DNA from: Smaragdicoccus niigatensis DSM 44881 = NBRC 103563
GTDB taxonomy: Bacteria; Actinomycetota; Actinomycetes; Mycobacteriales; Mycobacteriaceae
Direction of reading: 5' to 3'
NCBI RefSeq assembly: GCF_000380645.1
Contig: NZ_AQXZ01000013.1
Location: forward strand, 186,001-250,000
Length of the DNA: 64,000 nt
How positions within the stretch are numbered: position 1 is the first letter of the stretch; the number at the start of each line of letters is the position of its first letter. The notes below the pieces were generated by a model. It saw only the letters and a list, made by a program, of their open reading frames with translations. It had not been told where the DNA came from and searched no databases. Shown here piece after piece: positions 1 to 8,623 of the stretch. The position numbers and the translations under genes are program-made.

Positions 1-480
1 CCGACTGGCCGCGAGCTGGACCGCGAAGCCGCCCACGTTTCCGGAACCACCGTGGACGAGGAGGGTTTCCCCCGCTTTGAGGTCGAGAAGCCCGAGAGCA
101 CGCGTCGCGGCTTCACCCGGAATCGGGATCGCCACCGCATCCGCCCAGCTCAATCCCTCGGGCTTACGAGCGAGTTTCCAGCCGAGCGCGTACTCCGCGT
201 ATCCGCCAGTCGAGGACCAGCCGAAGACCTCCTCGCCCACGGCGAACTCGGCATCGGGGCCCGCCGCCTCGACGACGCCGGCGATCTCCGAGCCCGGCGT
301 CGAGGGGAACTTCGACGGCAGTCCCGGAATCGCGCCGGCACGGACCTTGAAGTCGAAGGGGTTGACACCGGCCGCACGCACGCGGACGAGGACTTCCTTG
401 CCGCTGGGCTCGGGAGTGGGGACCTCGGTGAGCTCGAGAACGTCAGGGCCGCCATGTTCGTGGTAGGTGATTGCACGCAT
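1..480 (-). CDS. Zinc-less MDR-family NADPH:quinone oxidoreductase, 3' end outside window
   Basis: The reverse strand reads in frame from an ATG at 480 to the left edge without a stop, giving about 160 N-terminal residues (MRAITYHEHGGPDVLELTEV...). The start, the substrate-side GroES-like fold with the GVNPFDFKVR stretch, and the glycine-rich GGSGNVGGFAVQLA segment beginning the NADPH Rossmann fold are typical of quinone oxidoreductase/zeta-crystallin-type medium-chain dehydrogenases, which reduce quinones or enones with NADPH in the cytoplasm. The gene is divergent from the TetR gene at 645, with about 165 bp between the starts that contain a perfect operator palindrome. It is a plausible second target of that regulator. 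The C-terminus is not visible. Confidence 0.85.
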   Translation of the reverse strand, partial: MRAITYHEHGGPDVLELTEVPTPEPSGKEVLVRVRAAGVNPFDFKVRAGAIPGLPSKFPSTPGSEIAGVVEAAGPDAEFAVGEEVFGWSSTGGYAEYALGWKLARKPEGLSWADAVAIPIPGEAATRALGLLDLKAGETLLVHGGSGNVGGFAVQLAASR

Positions 481-600
481 GGTCTTGGTTTACCACCCGC
501 TCGAACGCAGAGGATGTCGAGTCCGTGACGTCAGGCGAATCACACACCCGATGGGACGACTTGACCCAATCACGGTGAAATGCAAGTCTGATCTAGGTTC

Positions 601-621
601 ATTCTGAACACGGTTCAGAAT
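601..621. promoter_or_regulatory. Perfect 9-3-9 inverted repeat, probable TetR operator
   Basis: The arms are ATTCTGAAC and GTTCAGAAT, exact reverse complements around a 3-bp centre. The site lies 23 bp upstream of the TetR start at 645 and in the gap to the divergent quinone oxidoreductase. Its length and position fit an autoregulatory TetR operator. The assignment to this TetR is inferred from position. Confidence 0.65.
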
Positions 622-644
622 CAGATGTTCGTTCCGGAGGGTCA

Positions 645-1289
645 ATGGCGACCAGGTGGGGTGATCGTGACGCCCGGCGCCGAGACATACTCGCCGCCGG
701 GCGTGAACTCATTACGCGCCAAGGGTATTCAGCGCTCCAGATGCGTGACGTCGCACGCGGTGCAGGCATCAGTCCCGGAACGGTGTACACGTATTACCCA
801 ACCAAGGAAGCGCTGTTCGCGGCGCTCTACGCCGACCGCACCGACCGGTTCGCAGACACCTTGGAAGCAGCGCTGAACACCTGCTCCGATCTTGAAGAGT
901 TGCTCGTCTCGATCGCGGACGACTACGTCGAGCTGTACCGGATCTTCGGCAAGAACCTCGACGTCGTCGAAGTCATGTCGAGCCCGTTGCGTAAAGACCC
1001 GGAGGTCGGCGGCCGTCTCGTCCAATCGACCGGGCGCGCGATCGCACTGCTGCGCGCGGCCGTCGAGGCGCACGTTCCACCAGAGGTCAACAGCGACCAA
1101 GCGGCGGCCCTCATGTGGGCAACGATGAACGGCCTCGCCGAACAGTTCACGTCGAGCCGACGGGTGATGCATGCCAATTCCCTCGAAGATCTCGTTCGTT
1201 TCGCAGCACGCACGTTGATCGGCGGTCTGGCCAGCACCAACAAGCACGCAGGAAGCCGGACCTTCCTTGCGGAACCGACCCACATGTGA
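645..1289 (+). CDS. TetR/AcrR-family transcriptional regulator
   Basis: This 214-residue protein is the usual TetR length. The N-terminal helix-turn-helix is clear: ARRRDILAAGRELITRQGY, then MRDVARGAGISPGTVYTYYPTKEALFAALY, with the typical YTYYPTKE recognition-helix end. The C-terminal ligand domain is unassigned. The ATG follows a GGAGGG ribosome-binding site. A perfect palindrome at 601-621 just upstream suggests autorepression. The monooxygenase gene starts 50 bp downstream on the same strand, so the pair resembles an EthR/EthA-type regulator-BVMO unit, except that here they are co-directional. The ligand is unknown. Confidence 0.9.
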   Translation: MATRWGDRDARRRDILAAGRELITRQGYSALQMRDVARGAGISPGTVYTYYPTKEALFAALYADRTDRFADTLEAALNTCSDLEELLVSIADDYVELYRIFGKNLDVVEVMSSPLRKDPEVGGRLVQSTGRAIALLRAAVEAHVPPEVNSDQAAALMWATMNGLAEQFTSSRRVMHANSLEDLVRFAARTLIGGLASTNKHAGSRTFLAEPTHM

Positions 1290-1339
1290 CCCACAACACA
1301 ACTAGCGTGAACATCGATGCTCAATCTCAGGAGGATGCC

Positions 1340-2938
1340 GTGGGCGATAAGGGCACAAAGCATTTCGACGTTCTGATTCTCGGAGCCGGTCTCTCGGGCA
1401 TTGGAATGGCGTGCCGCCTTATCAAGGAAGAGACTGGCCTGTCGTACGCCATCATCGAGCGCCGCGAGCGCGTCGGCGGCACGTGGGACCTCTTCAAATA
1501 CCCCGGCATTCGCTCCGACTCCGACATGTACACCTTCGGGTTCGGGTTCCGCCCGTGGACCGGAACCCACATGCTGGCCCCTGGCGCGGCCATCCGGCAG
1601 TACGTCGAAGACACCGCCAACGAGTACGGCGTGTTGGACAACGTCCACTTCGGACTGAAGTTCACCAAGGCATCCTGGTCGAGCGCCGACGAGTTGTGGA
1701 CCGTGGAAGTGGTCAACGAGGCCACCGGCGCGAAGGACACGTACACGAGTCGCTTCATCGCCGGTTGTACCGGCTACTACAACTACGACAAGGGCTACCG
1801 CCCGAGTTGGCCCGGCGAGGAGGACTTCAAGGGGCAGTGGGTGCACCCGCAGTTCTGGCCGGAAGACCTCGATTACGCGGGTAAGAAGGTCGTCGTGATT
1901 GGATCCGGCGCGACTGCGGTCACGCTGATTCCGAACATGGTCGACAAGGTCGGGCACGTCACGATGCTGCAGCGCTCCCCGACCTACATCATGCCGATTC
2001 CCGGCAAGGACCCCATTGCGGTCGGTATCGAAAACCTTCCGGGCATCGACGTCATACCGGGGACCGACAAGATCGCGTACATCCTTGGACGCCCCCGCCA
2101 GGTCGTGCTGCAGACGGCGATGTACAACATCGCGCGCCGCGCACCGCGGGTGATGAAGAGCGCCATCCGGCTGATGAACCAGGTATCACTCGGTGACAAG
2201 GTCGACATCAAGCACTTCACGCCGACCTACGAGCCGTGGGACCAGCGCATCTGCTTCGTCCCGGACAACGACCTGTTCAAGGCCCTCAAGAGCGGCAAGG
2301 CAGACATCGTCACCGATCACATCGAGAAGTTCGTCGAAGACGGAATCATCACCAAGAGCGGCGAGAAGATCGAGGCAGACATCGTCGTGACGGCGACCGG
2401 TCTCGACATCCAGCTTCTCGGCGGCGGCGAGGTGTTCGTCGACGGCGAGAAGGTCGGGTTCGGGGATCGCCTCCTCTACAAGGGCGCCCTCGCGGAGAGC
2501 ATCCCCAATGCGGTGATCGTCATCGGCTACATCAACATGTCGTGGACACTCAAGTCCGACTTGGTCGCCGTCTACTTCTGCCGCCTCGCAAACTACATGC
2601 GGGACAACGGATTCACGACATTCATTGCGCACGGACGCCCGGAGGACCGGACGGACGCGACGGTCATGGGCGCCAAGCTGAAGTCCGGCTACATCGCGCG
2701 CGCGGCGTCCGAGATGCCGAAGCAGGGCAAGGGCCGGCCATGGGAGGCGTTGCAGGACTACATCCGTGACAACGTCGCGTTGCGCTACAACCCGCTTGAA
2801 GACGGTGTTCTCGAATTCCGCGGACACGACGCCGACGGCGATCGGATTGTCATCGGCGGGTTCAAGCTCCCCGGCGTCGCGAACCAGCTCGCGAACAAGG
2901 CGGGAGCACCAGGCCGATGGCTGTCGCGTCACGTCTAA
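1340..2938 (+). CDS. EthA/MymA-type flavin-containing Baeyer-Villiger monooxygenase
   Basis: The 532-residue enzyme should insert oxygen next to a ketone using FAD and NADPH. An N-terminal dinucleotide motif (GAGLSGIG), the ERRERVGGTWDLFKYPG stretch, a second Rossmann motif (GSGATA) and the BVMO fingerprint FKGQWVHPQFWP (consensus FxGxxxHxxxW[PD]) are all visible. I chose the GTG at 1340 because AGGAGG lies 5 nt upstream; in-frame starts further up fall inside the TetR gene. Close relatives in mycobacteria are EthA, which activates thioamide drugs, and MymA. The natural substrate here is unknown. It probably lies in one unit with the TetR gene upstream. Confidence 0.88.
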   Translation: MGDKGTKHFDVLILGAGLSGIGMACRLIKEETGLSYAIIERRERVGGTWDLFKYPGIRSDSDMYTFGFGFRPWTGTHMLAPGAAIRQYVEDTANEYGVLDNVHFGLKFTKASWSSADELWTVEVVNEATGAKDTYTSRFIAGCTGYYNYDKGYRPSWPGEEDFKGQWVHPQFWPEDLDYAGKKVVVIGSGATAVTLIPNMVDKVGHVTMLQRSPTYIMPIPGKDPIAVGIENLPGIDVIPGTDKIAYILGRPRQVVLQTAMYNIARRAPRVMKSAIRLMNQVSLGDKVDIKHFTPTYEPWDQRICFVPDNDLFKALKSGKADIVTDHIEKFVEDGIITKSGEKIEADIVVTATGLDIQLLGGGEVFVDGEKVGFGDRLLYKGALAESIPNAVIVIGYINMSWTLKSDLVAVYFCRLANYMRDNGFTTFIAHGRPEDRTDATVMGAKLKSGYIARAASEMPKQGKGRPWEALQDYIRDNVALRYNPLEDGVLEFRGHDADGDRIVIGGFKLPGVANQLANKAGAPGRWLSRHV

Positions 2939-2964
2939 TTGACTCGTCCCAACTAATTGACTCG
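2935..2964. repeat. Short tandem duplication (12-bp unit, 18-bp period)
   Basis: CTAATTGACTCG occurs at 2935-2946 and again at 2953-2964. The first copy contains the stop codon of the monooxygenase gene. The second leads into a GGAG followed by ATG-TGA at 2972-2977, a start codon directly followed by a stop. It looks like a local duplication of the gene end. Confidence 0.6.
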
Positions 2965-3044
2965 GAGACAAATGTGATCGGGAACGCGCGGCAACAGTGC
3001 TCCCAGTCACTGCATTTCTGTCAGCTTCCTGCCAATTTGGTTCT

Positions 3045-3503
3045 ATGCGCATAGGTGACCTGGCACCCGACTTCGAACTCGCTGACCAGGACGGCGAGCT
3101 TCGCAAGCTGTCGGATCTGTTGACCAACGGACCGGTGGCTTTGTTCTTTTACCCCGCAGCATTCACGGCCGGCTGTACGAAGGAAGCCTGCCACTTCCGC
3201 GACCTTGCCGGCGAATTCACCGAAGCCGGCGTTCAGCGCGTCGGAATCAGTCGCGACGATGTGCAAAAGCAGTCGGACTGGACGGCCAAGCACCGCCTCG
3301 ACTACCCCCTCCTCGCGGATGTCGACGGGGCAGTTGCGCGCGCTTACGGCGCAAGTCGTGGCGGGCTCTTCGGCGCGCTCGGTCTGCCGCCCAAGCGCAT
3401 GACCTTCGCGATCGCACAGGACGGCACGATCGCCGACATCATCGCGTCTGAGATCGACATGAACGTGCACGCCGACCGTGCGCTGAAGGCGCTCGGGAAG
3501 TAG
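3045..3503 (+). CDS. Peroxiredoxin, BCP (bacterioferritin comigratory protein) type
   Basis: The 152-residue cytoplasmic thiol peroxidase reduces hydrogen peroxide or organic peroxides. The peroxidatic site is FYPAAFTAGCTKEAC: the Pxxx(T)xxC signature is kept, and a second cysteine lies five residues later, as in atypical 2-Cys BCP enzymes that form an intramolecular disulfide. The N-terminus MRIGDLAPDFELADQDGE fits the family, so I prefer the ATG at 3045 to the upstream GTG at 2997, which would add 16 atypical residues. No strong ribosome-binding site precedes either start. It converges with pruB, with no gap between the two stops. Confidence 0.85.
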   Translation: MRIGDLAPDFELADQDGELRKLSDLLTNGPVALFFYPAAFTAGCTKEACHFRDLAGEFTEAGVQRVGISRDDVQKQSDWTAKHRLDYPLLADVDGAVARAYGASRGGLFGALGLPPKRMTFAIAQDGTIADIIASEIDMNVHADRALKALGK

Positions 3504-4424
3504 TCACTGCCCGGCGAGGGCTCGCAGGAAGAACGTGAGATTCGCCGGTCGTTCGGCAAGGCGCCGCATGAAGTACGCGTACCACTGCTTGCCGTAGGGC
3601 ACGTAGACGCGAACCGACCGACCAGCGGCAACCAGGCGGAGTTGCTCGTCGTTCCGAATGCCGAACAACATCTGATGCTCGAACGCGCGGGTCGAGTTCT
3701 GCATGGCAGCAATGATTTTCGGGTCGTGCGAGGCGATCATCGGATAGCCGTCACCACGCATGAGGATGTCCGCGCAACGCAGATACGAGCCGGTCACCTG
3801 ATCACGTTCCTGATATGCGACGGACGGCGGTTCCCGGTAGGCACCCTTGCAGAGCCGAACCCGCGAACCGCGCCCCGCGAATCGCGCGCAGTCAGCTTCA
3901 CACCGCCGCAGGTAGGCCTGCAGGACGATTCCCAGCCATGGAAACTCCCGGCGAATGCTGTGCACGATTCGATGCGTCGAATCGGTCCTGTCGTGGCCTT
4001 CGGCGTCGACCGTGACCAGCACCTTCGATTTCTCGGCGGCCCGGCACACTGCAGTGAGGTTCTCGGTCGCCACTCGCTCCCCCACCCGCTCGAGTGACTG
4101 TCCGAGTGCAGACAGCTTCACCGACACCTCAAGCGCGCCGTCCGAAGCGGGCAACCGCGCCAGATCGCGGATGAGTTCGACGTATTCGGCCGCAGTCGAG
4201 TTCGCACCGCGCTCAGTCGTCACGTTCTCCCCGAGGAAATCCACGGAGATCCGGCGTCCGGACGCCAACAGCGAATCGCAGGCCCGCAGGACATCCGGCC
4301 GCGTCTCCCCCGCGACGAATCGCTCGACCACCGACTTCGTCAGCGGGGTGTGCGTCGCGACCTGCTTGAGCAATCCGGACTTCGAGGCGGCGAGGAGAGC
4401 GGGCCGTAACGGGTTGAGCTCCAT
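3504..4424 (-). CDS. pruB: Proline dehydrogenase (monofunctional, FAD)
   Basis: The 306-residue TIM-barrel flavoenzyme oxidises L-proline to pyrroline-5-carboxylate, passing electrons to the respiratory chain. Family motifs are in order: ISVDFLGE, VSVKLSALG, VTVDAEGHDRTDSTHRI, GIVLQAYLRRCEAD, RLCKGAYREP, ASHDP and the C-terminal VYVPYGKQWYAYFMRRLAERP. It is encoded directly after pruA with a TGATG overlap (1 nt), which implies translational coupling and supports the ATG at 4424. Together the pair makes the full proline-to-glutamate pathway, as in mycobacterial pruA-pruB (Rv1187-Rv1188). Confidence 0.93.
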   Translation of the reverse strand: MELNPLRPALLAASKSGLLKQVATHTPLTKSVVERFVAGETRPDVLRACDSLLASGRRISVDFLGENVTTERGANSTAAEYVELIRDLARLPASDGALEVSVKLSALGQSLERVGERVATENLTAVCRAAEKSKVLVTVDAEGHDRTDSTHRIVHSIRREFPWLGIVLQAYLRRCEADCARFAGRGSRVRLCKGAYREPPSVAYQERDQVTGSYLRCADILMRGDGYPMIASHDPKIIAAMQNSTRAFEHQMLFGIRNDEQLRLVAAGRSVRVYVPYGKQWYAYFMRRLAERPANLTFFLRALAGQ

Positions 4425-6049
4425 CACTGTGCCTGCATGTGCGGGTATCGGTGATCGGTCGGCGGGACCAACGTCTCCTTGATCGTCCGAGGCGAGACCC
4501 ACCGCAGCAGGTTGAACGGCGAGCCGGCCTTGTCGTTGGTGCCCGAGGCTCGCGAACCGCCGAACGGCTGCTGCCCCACGACCGCACCCGTCGGCTTGTC
4601 GTTGATGTAGAAGTTGCCCGCCGTGTACCGCAGCGCTTGCGCGGCCTGCTCTACGGCCGCCCGATCCTGCGCGAAGATCGAGCCGGTCAGCGCGTAAGGC
4701 GCGGTCCGATCGACGAGGGCCAGGATGTCCGCGAACGGTTCGTCGTAGACGTAGACGGACAGGATCGGGCCGAAGTACTCGGTGGAGAAGCACTCGTTGT
4801 CGGCATCCTCGGACACGAGGATCGTGGGCCAGACGAAGAAACCGTCCGAGTCGTCGTATCTGCCGCCGTGGACGAGAACAGCAGGCGACGACTCAGCCCG
4901 GTCTAGCGCGGCGACGTTCTTGTCGAAGCCGCGCTGGTCAATGAGCGCCCCGCCGAAATGACGTAGGTCGCTGACGTCGCCATAGGAGATCGACTCCGTC
5001 TCCGCGAGCAGCGAATCCCGCATGCGATGCCACAGCGAGCGTGGAATGTAGGCGCGCGACGCCGCCGAGCACTTCTGACCTTGGTATTCGAACGCACCGC
5101 GGATGAGCGCGGTCTGCAAGGCCGCCGGGTCGGCCGACTCGTGCGCGACGATGAAGTCCTTACCGCCGGTCTCGCCGACGATCCGGGGGTAGTCGCGATA
5201 GTTCGGGAGGTTGTTGCCGACCTCCTGCCACAAGTGGCGGAACGTCTTGGTCGAACCGGTGAAATGGATTCCCGCGAGATCGCGGTCGTTGAGGAGGACC
5301 TCGGAAAGGTCCTGCCCATCACCGGTCACGAGGTTCAGCACACCCGGCGGCAGTCCCGCTTCCTCCAGTAGCCGCATCGTGAGGAACGCCGAAAGCGATT
5401 GTGTCGGAGAGGGTTTCCAGACGACGGTATTTCCCATGAGCAGCGGGGCGGTCGGTAGGTTCGCGGCGATCGCGGTGAAGTTGAACGGCGAGATCGCGTA
5501 GACGAAGCCTTCGAGCGGTCGGTAGTCGAGACGGTTCCAGAAGCCCGGCGCCGACTCCGGCTGCTGCGCGAGAATCTCGCGACCGAACGCGACGTTGAAC
5601 CGCCAGAAGTCGACGAGTTCGCACGGCGCATCGATCTCGGCCTGGAACACACTCTTCGACTGCCCGAGCATCGTCGCGGCAACCAGCGTCTCGCGCCACG
5701 GACCGGAGGCGAGGTCAGCGGCACGAAGGAGGATGGCCGCGCGGGCGTCATAGGGCAGCCGACGCCAGTCTGGTGCCGCGTCCTTCGCGAAGTGTGCGGC
5801 CGCCGTCGCATCAGCGTGGGTCCCGTTGGTGATCGTGCCGAGAACATGCCGGTGATCATGCGGCTGGACCACGGAAATCCGCTGGCCCGCTCCGTGCACT
5901 TGCTTGCCGCCGATGATCATCGGCAGATCCATGGGATTCGCTTTGAGTTCCGCGAGCTTGGACATCAGCCGGGACCGTTCGGGACTTCCCGGCGCGTACG
6001 AATTCGGCGGCTCATTGCGCGGGGCCGGAACCTGCGTGATCGAGTCCAT
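4424..6049 (-). CDS. pruA: Delta-1-pyrroline-5-carboxylate dehydrogenase
   Basis: The 541-residue aldehyde dehydrogenase converts glutamate semialdehyde/P5C to glutamate with NAD. The catalytic glutamate sits in VGETGGKDF (residue 293) and the nucleophilic cysteine in GQKCSAASR (residue 327). ISPFNFTAIAANLP and the C-terminal GGSRASGTNDKAG are typical of the RocA/PruA branch. The ATG at 6049 follows an AGGAGG. It is the first gene of the coupled pruA-pruB unit, and the preceding same-strand hydrolase gene ends 68 nt upstream. No dedicated PruC or PruR-type regulator is visible next to it. Confidence 0.94.
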   Translation of the reverse strand: MDSITQVPAPRNEPPNSYAPGSPERSRLMSKLAELKANPMDLPMIIGGKQVHGAGQRISVVQPHDHRHVLGTITNGTHADATAAAHFAKDAAPDWRRLPYDARAAILLRAADLASGPWRETLVAATMLGQSKSVFQAEIDAPCELVDFWRFNVAFGREILAQQPESAPGFWNRLDYRPLEGFVYAISPFNFTAIAANLPTAPLLMGNTVVWKPSPTQSLSAFLTMRLLEEAGLPPGVLNLVTGDGQDLSEVLLNDRDLAGIHFTGSTKTFRHLWQEVGNNLPNYRDYPRIVGETGGKDFIVAHESADPAALQTALIRGAFEYQGQKCSAASRAYIPRSLWHRMRDSLLAETESISYGDVSDLRHFGGALIDQRGFDKNVAALDRAESSPAVLVHGGRYDDSDGFFVWPTILVSEDADNECFSTEYFGPILSVYVYDEPFADILALVDRTAPYALTGSIFAQDRAAVEQAAQALRYTAGNFYINDKPTGAVVGQQPFGGSRASGTNDKAGSPFNLLRWVSPRTIKETLVPPTDHRYPHMQAQ

Positions 6050-6117
6050 GGTCGCCTCCTGAAGGGAGAACCAGCCTGCTCAATTGCCAGAGTAGCGCCG
6101 CAGACCGGACCGGTCAT

Positions 6118-6741
6118 TCAGAGTTCGGCAGCAATGTCCTTGGCAGCCATGAGTTTCACGCCGATCCGCGCGAGATCGCCGAGCCGTTCGGCGGTCACCT
6201 GGGACACGGCGTCAGTCGCGAGCACCGCTCGAAAGTCGCGCTCGCTCGCGTCGAACAAGGTCGCCCGTGGACAGTTGGGCAGGTTGCACCCGGCGACGAC
6301 GACCGTGTCGCAGCCGTTCTGTTCGAGCCATTCCTGCAGGTGGGTGCGATGAAACGCACTCCAGCGGGGCTTGAACATGATGATTTCGCGTGGCCCGACC
6401 TGTTGCAGTTCTCCGCGAAGGAGAGCCTCGGTGTCGAGCGGAACGTCGAGCAACTCCACGGGCAACTCGGCCCCTGCCGACCCGGGCGCCGCGATGTGCG
6501 CGCCGCCTTCGATCTGTGCCCGACGCAGCAAGTCGACGTCGGAACCGCCGGGCACATACAAACGCACGACGTGGCAGATCGGGAGGCTGGCGGCACGGAA
6601 CGCCGTCACCAGCCGAGCGAGTTCGGGAAGAACACCCGACGTTCCGGCGACCGGCATGACGCCGTCGTCGAGAAAGTCCCGCTGCACATCGATGATGACG
6701 AGTGCGGCCGATTGCCAGTGCGGCTCGGTGTAATCCGGCAT
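6118..6741 (-). CDS. Isochorismatase-family cysteine hydrolase
   Basis: The 207-residue protein carries the isochorismatase-superfamily triad: Asp in ALVIIDVQRDF, Lys in FKPRWSAF and the nucleophilic Cys in AGCNLPNCPRAT. The TDAVSQVTAERL stretch near the end is also characteristic. Members hydrolyse amides such as nicotinamide, carbamates or ureides, or isochorismate; the substrate cannot be read here. The second cysteine three residues after CNLP is a common variant of the stand-alone hydrolases. It follows the condensation/GNAT gene by 18 nt on the same strand and precedes pruA, so the four genes may share a transcript. Confidence 0.82.
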   Translation of the reverse strand: MPDYTEPHWQSAALVIIDVQRDFLDDGVMPVAGTSGVLPELARLVTAFRAASLPICHVVRLYVPGGSDVDLLRRAQIEGGAHIAAPGSAGAELPVELLDVPLDTEALLRGELQQVGPREIIMFKPRWSAFHRTHLQEWLEQNGCDTVVVAGCNLPNCPRATLFDASERDFRAVLATDAVSQVTAERLGDLARIGVKLMAAKDIAAEL

Positions 6742-6759
6742 GTGCCGACCGTATCGCGC

Positions 6760-8535
6760 CTACAGGCGGCGTTTGAGCCCAACCTGGCCGGTCTCATATC
6801 CGTGTTTGCGGTAGAAGGCCCGCGCCCGTTCGCGGACTTCGTCCGTGGTCACCTGCGCCAACTGCGCACCGTGCGCCCGCCCGTAGTCGTGCGCCCACTC
6901 GAGCATTGCCGTGCCGAGGCCGCGCGAGCGCTCCGCGGCCGCCACGCGTAGCCCTTCGATCTGAAGCCGGGTCGAGCCACCCCGAGTGAGACCTGGAATG
7001 ACCGTCAACTGCATCGTCGCCACGATCCGGTCGGCACCGTTGAGGACGACTCCGAGGTAGTTGGACTCGTTGCGCACCACGACGTCATAGGCCGCTTCAT
7101 AGCGTTCGAGCTCGGCGGTCTCGCGAATCGGGCCGAACTCATCGTCGGACAGCAGTGCGGCGATCGCCGCAACGTCGTCGCGCCTGGCCCGTTCCACGCG
7201 GAAGGTTCGGCCGGACACTCGCAGCAGTCCGCGAACCGAGGAGCGCGCATTCGACTGCAGTCGGGCGACGAGCAGGTCGAGCCACGTGCCGACGTTGCGT
7301 CGAGCTTCGACCGTGTCCGGATATCGACATCTCAGATGCAGCCCGGATTCATCCAAGATGAACCACAGCATGACGCCATCGGTCTTGATCGTGGCGCTCA
7401 CGGTGTGGGCGCGGAGTCCAGCGGCGTCGATTCGCACGGGCAGCCTTCGCAGGTCCAGCCAGGAAATCGCGAACATCCCCGGCGCCACGGGCATGCCACC
7501 CCACGGCGCCAGGACATCCGCGAGCGGCCACGAGCCCAGCTGAACAGCCTCCTTGACGGCGGCCGCGGCAGCACGCGGCTCGGCGACCGCCGACTCGAGC
7601 ACCGAGTTGGTGATGAACCAGCCGACCGAATCGTGCCAATTGTGGTCGAAGCGGCTGTGCACGGGAAAGACCGCGCGCAGCGGGGTGCCGGCCAACTCGC
7701 GAGTCACGGCGGTCATTGCGACGACGGCCAGAGCCAGTGTCGAGACACCGTCATCGCGAGCCTGCGCGGCGAAGGCCGCACCGTCGTCGAGGTCGAACAC
7801 GTCACGCACCTCGACGCGCTCGGGCTGCGGTTCCGGTGCGCCGAGTGGCAGCGGGAACCTCGGCATGACCCCGCCGCTGTCGTTGATGATGTCGGCCCAC
7901 CGGTGACGCACGTGGTCGGGCACCCCGCCAACATCCAATAGCTCGATGAGGGCCTGCGTGTGCTCAACGAACGCCGGCGCCCGTCCCGCTTCGAGTGGTT
8001 GTCCGTCTTTCGCTTTGGTGAGCATCGACAGCAGGTCGCGCGCCAGCACGAGCAGCGACCACATGTCCACATGGGAGTGGTCGGCGGCGATCACGACCGT
8101 GAGCCCGGCGGCAGTCTCCAACACACACAGCCGGTGTGAGGGCCGACGATAGGGCGAACAGTAGGAGTCGAGCACGACTCGTAGCGCATCGTTGACCGCC
8201 TGCCCGGCGGCGATCTCGTGTTCGGCCCACGCGCCAGGCCCGATGTCGATCTCGTAGAGCTCTGGATCGCCATCCGGACCGGGGACGAACGCCGTTCGCA
8301 AGGTGCCATGACGCGCGATGACGGCGAGCCAGGCGTCGGCCAGCACTTCGCGGGCCACCGGCATCGGCAGCCGAATCGATAGCGCCATCCAGGATCCGGG
8401 TCGGTCTCCCCGACCGACATGAAGACGTTGGTCGAAGGACACCGAAAGGCGGCGACCGAGGGCAGACGCAGTGACGTCGTAGCCCCACAGTCGACCGAAC
8501 GGAAGCCGCAGATGCGTGACGTTTGTCAGCCGCAT
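6760..8535 (-). CDS. Condensation-like acyltransferase domain fused to GNAT acetyltransferase domain
   Basis: A 591-residue two-domain protein. Residues about 1-430 resemble NRPS condensation/PapA/WS-DGAT folds. The active-site equivalent is AADHSHVDMWSL, which keeps the catalytic His and the Asp four residues later but has Met in place of the usual Gly of HHxxxDG. Residues about 440-591 form a GNAT domain: FRVERARRDDVAAIAALLSD at its start, the acetyl-CoA loop ERSRGLGTAM, and ARAFYRKHGYETGQ at the end. No carrier protein or synthetase is near. It may acylate a small molecule with two different acyl groups, but this is inference. It is divergent from the hydrolase at 8624 and probably leads the downstream hydrolase gene. 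Confidence 0.75.
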   Translation of the reverse strand: MRLTNVTHLRLPFGRLWGYDVTASALGRRLSVSFDQRLHVGRGDRPGSWMALSIRLPMPVAREVLADAWLAVIARHGTLRTAFVPGPDGDPELYEIDIGPGAWAEHEIAAGQAVNDALRVVLDSYCSPYRRPSHRLCVLETAAGLTVVIAADHSHVDMWSLLVLARDLLSMLTKAKDGQPLEAGRAPAFVEHTQALIELLDVGGVPDHVRHRWADIINDSGGVMPRFPLPLGAPEPQPERVEVRDVFDLDDGAAFAAQARDDGVSTLALAVVAMTAVTRELAGTPLRAVFPVHSRFDHNWHDSVGWFITNSVLESAVAEPRAAAAAVKEAVQLGSWPLADVLAPWGGMPVAPGMFAISWLDLRRLPVRIDAAGLRAHTVSATIKTDGVMLWFILDESGLHLRCRYPDTVEARRNVGTWLDLLVARLQSNARSSVRGLLRVSGRTFRVERARRDDVAAIAALLSDDEFGPIRETAELERYEAAYDVVVRNESNYLGVVLNGADRIVATMQLTVIPGLTRGGSTRLQIEGLRVAAAERSRGLGTAMLEWAHDYGRAHGAQLAQVTTDEVRERARAFYRKHGYETGQVGLKRRL

Positions 8536-8623
8536 GGCAGTAGATTAGCGCCCCCGCTAGCCTAAAAGGTCTTGCGCCACGGTCGCGCGAGGTGACTCGA
8601 TCGATGACGAAAGGAGGAGCCTC

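Noticed and set aside
1115-1339. A longer N-terminus for the EthA-type monooxygenase
   Set aside because: The extension overlaps the TetR gene and is not protein-like; the GTG at 1340 has AGGAGG at the right distance.
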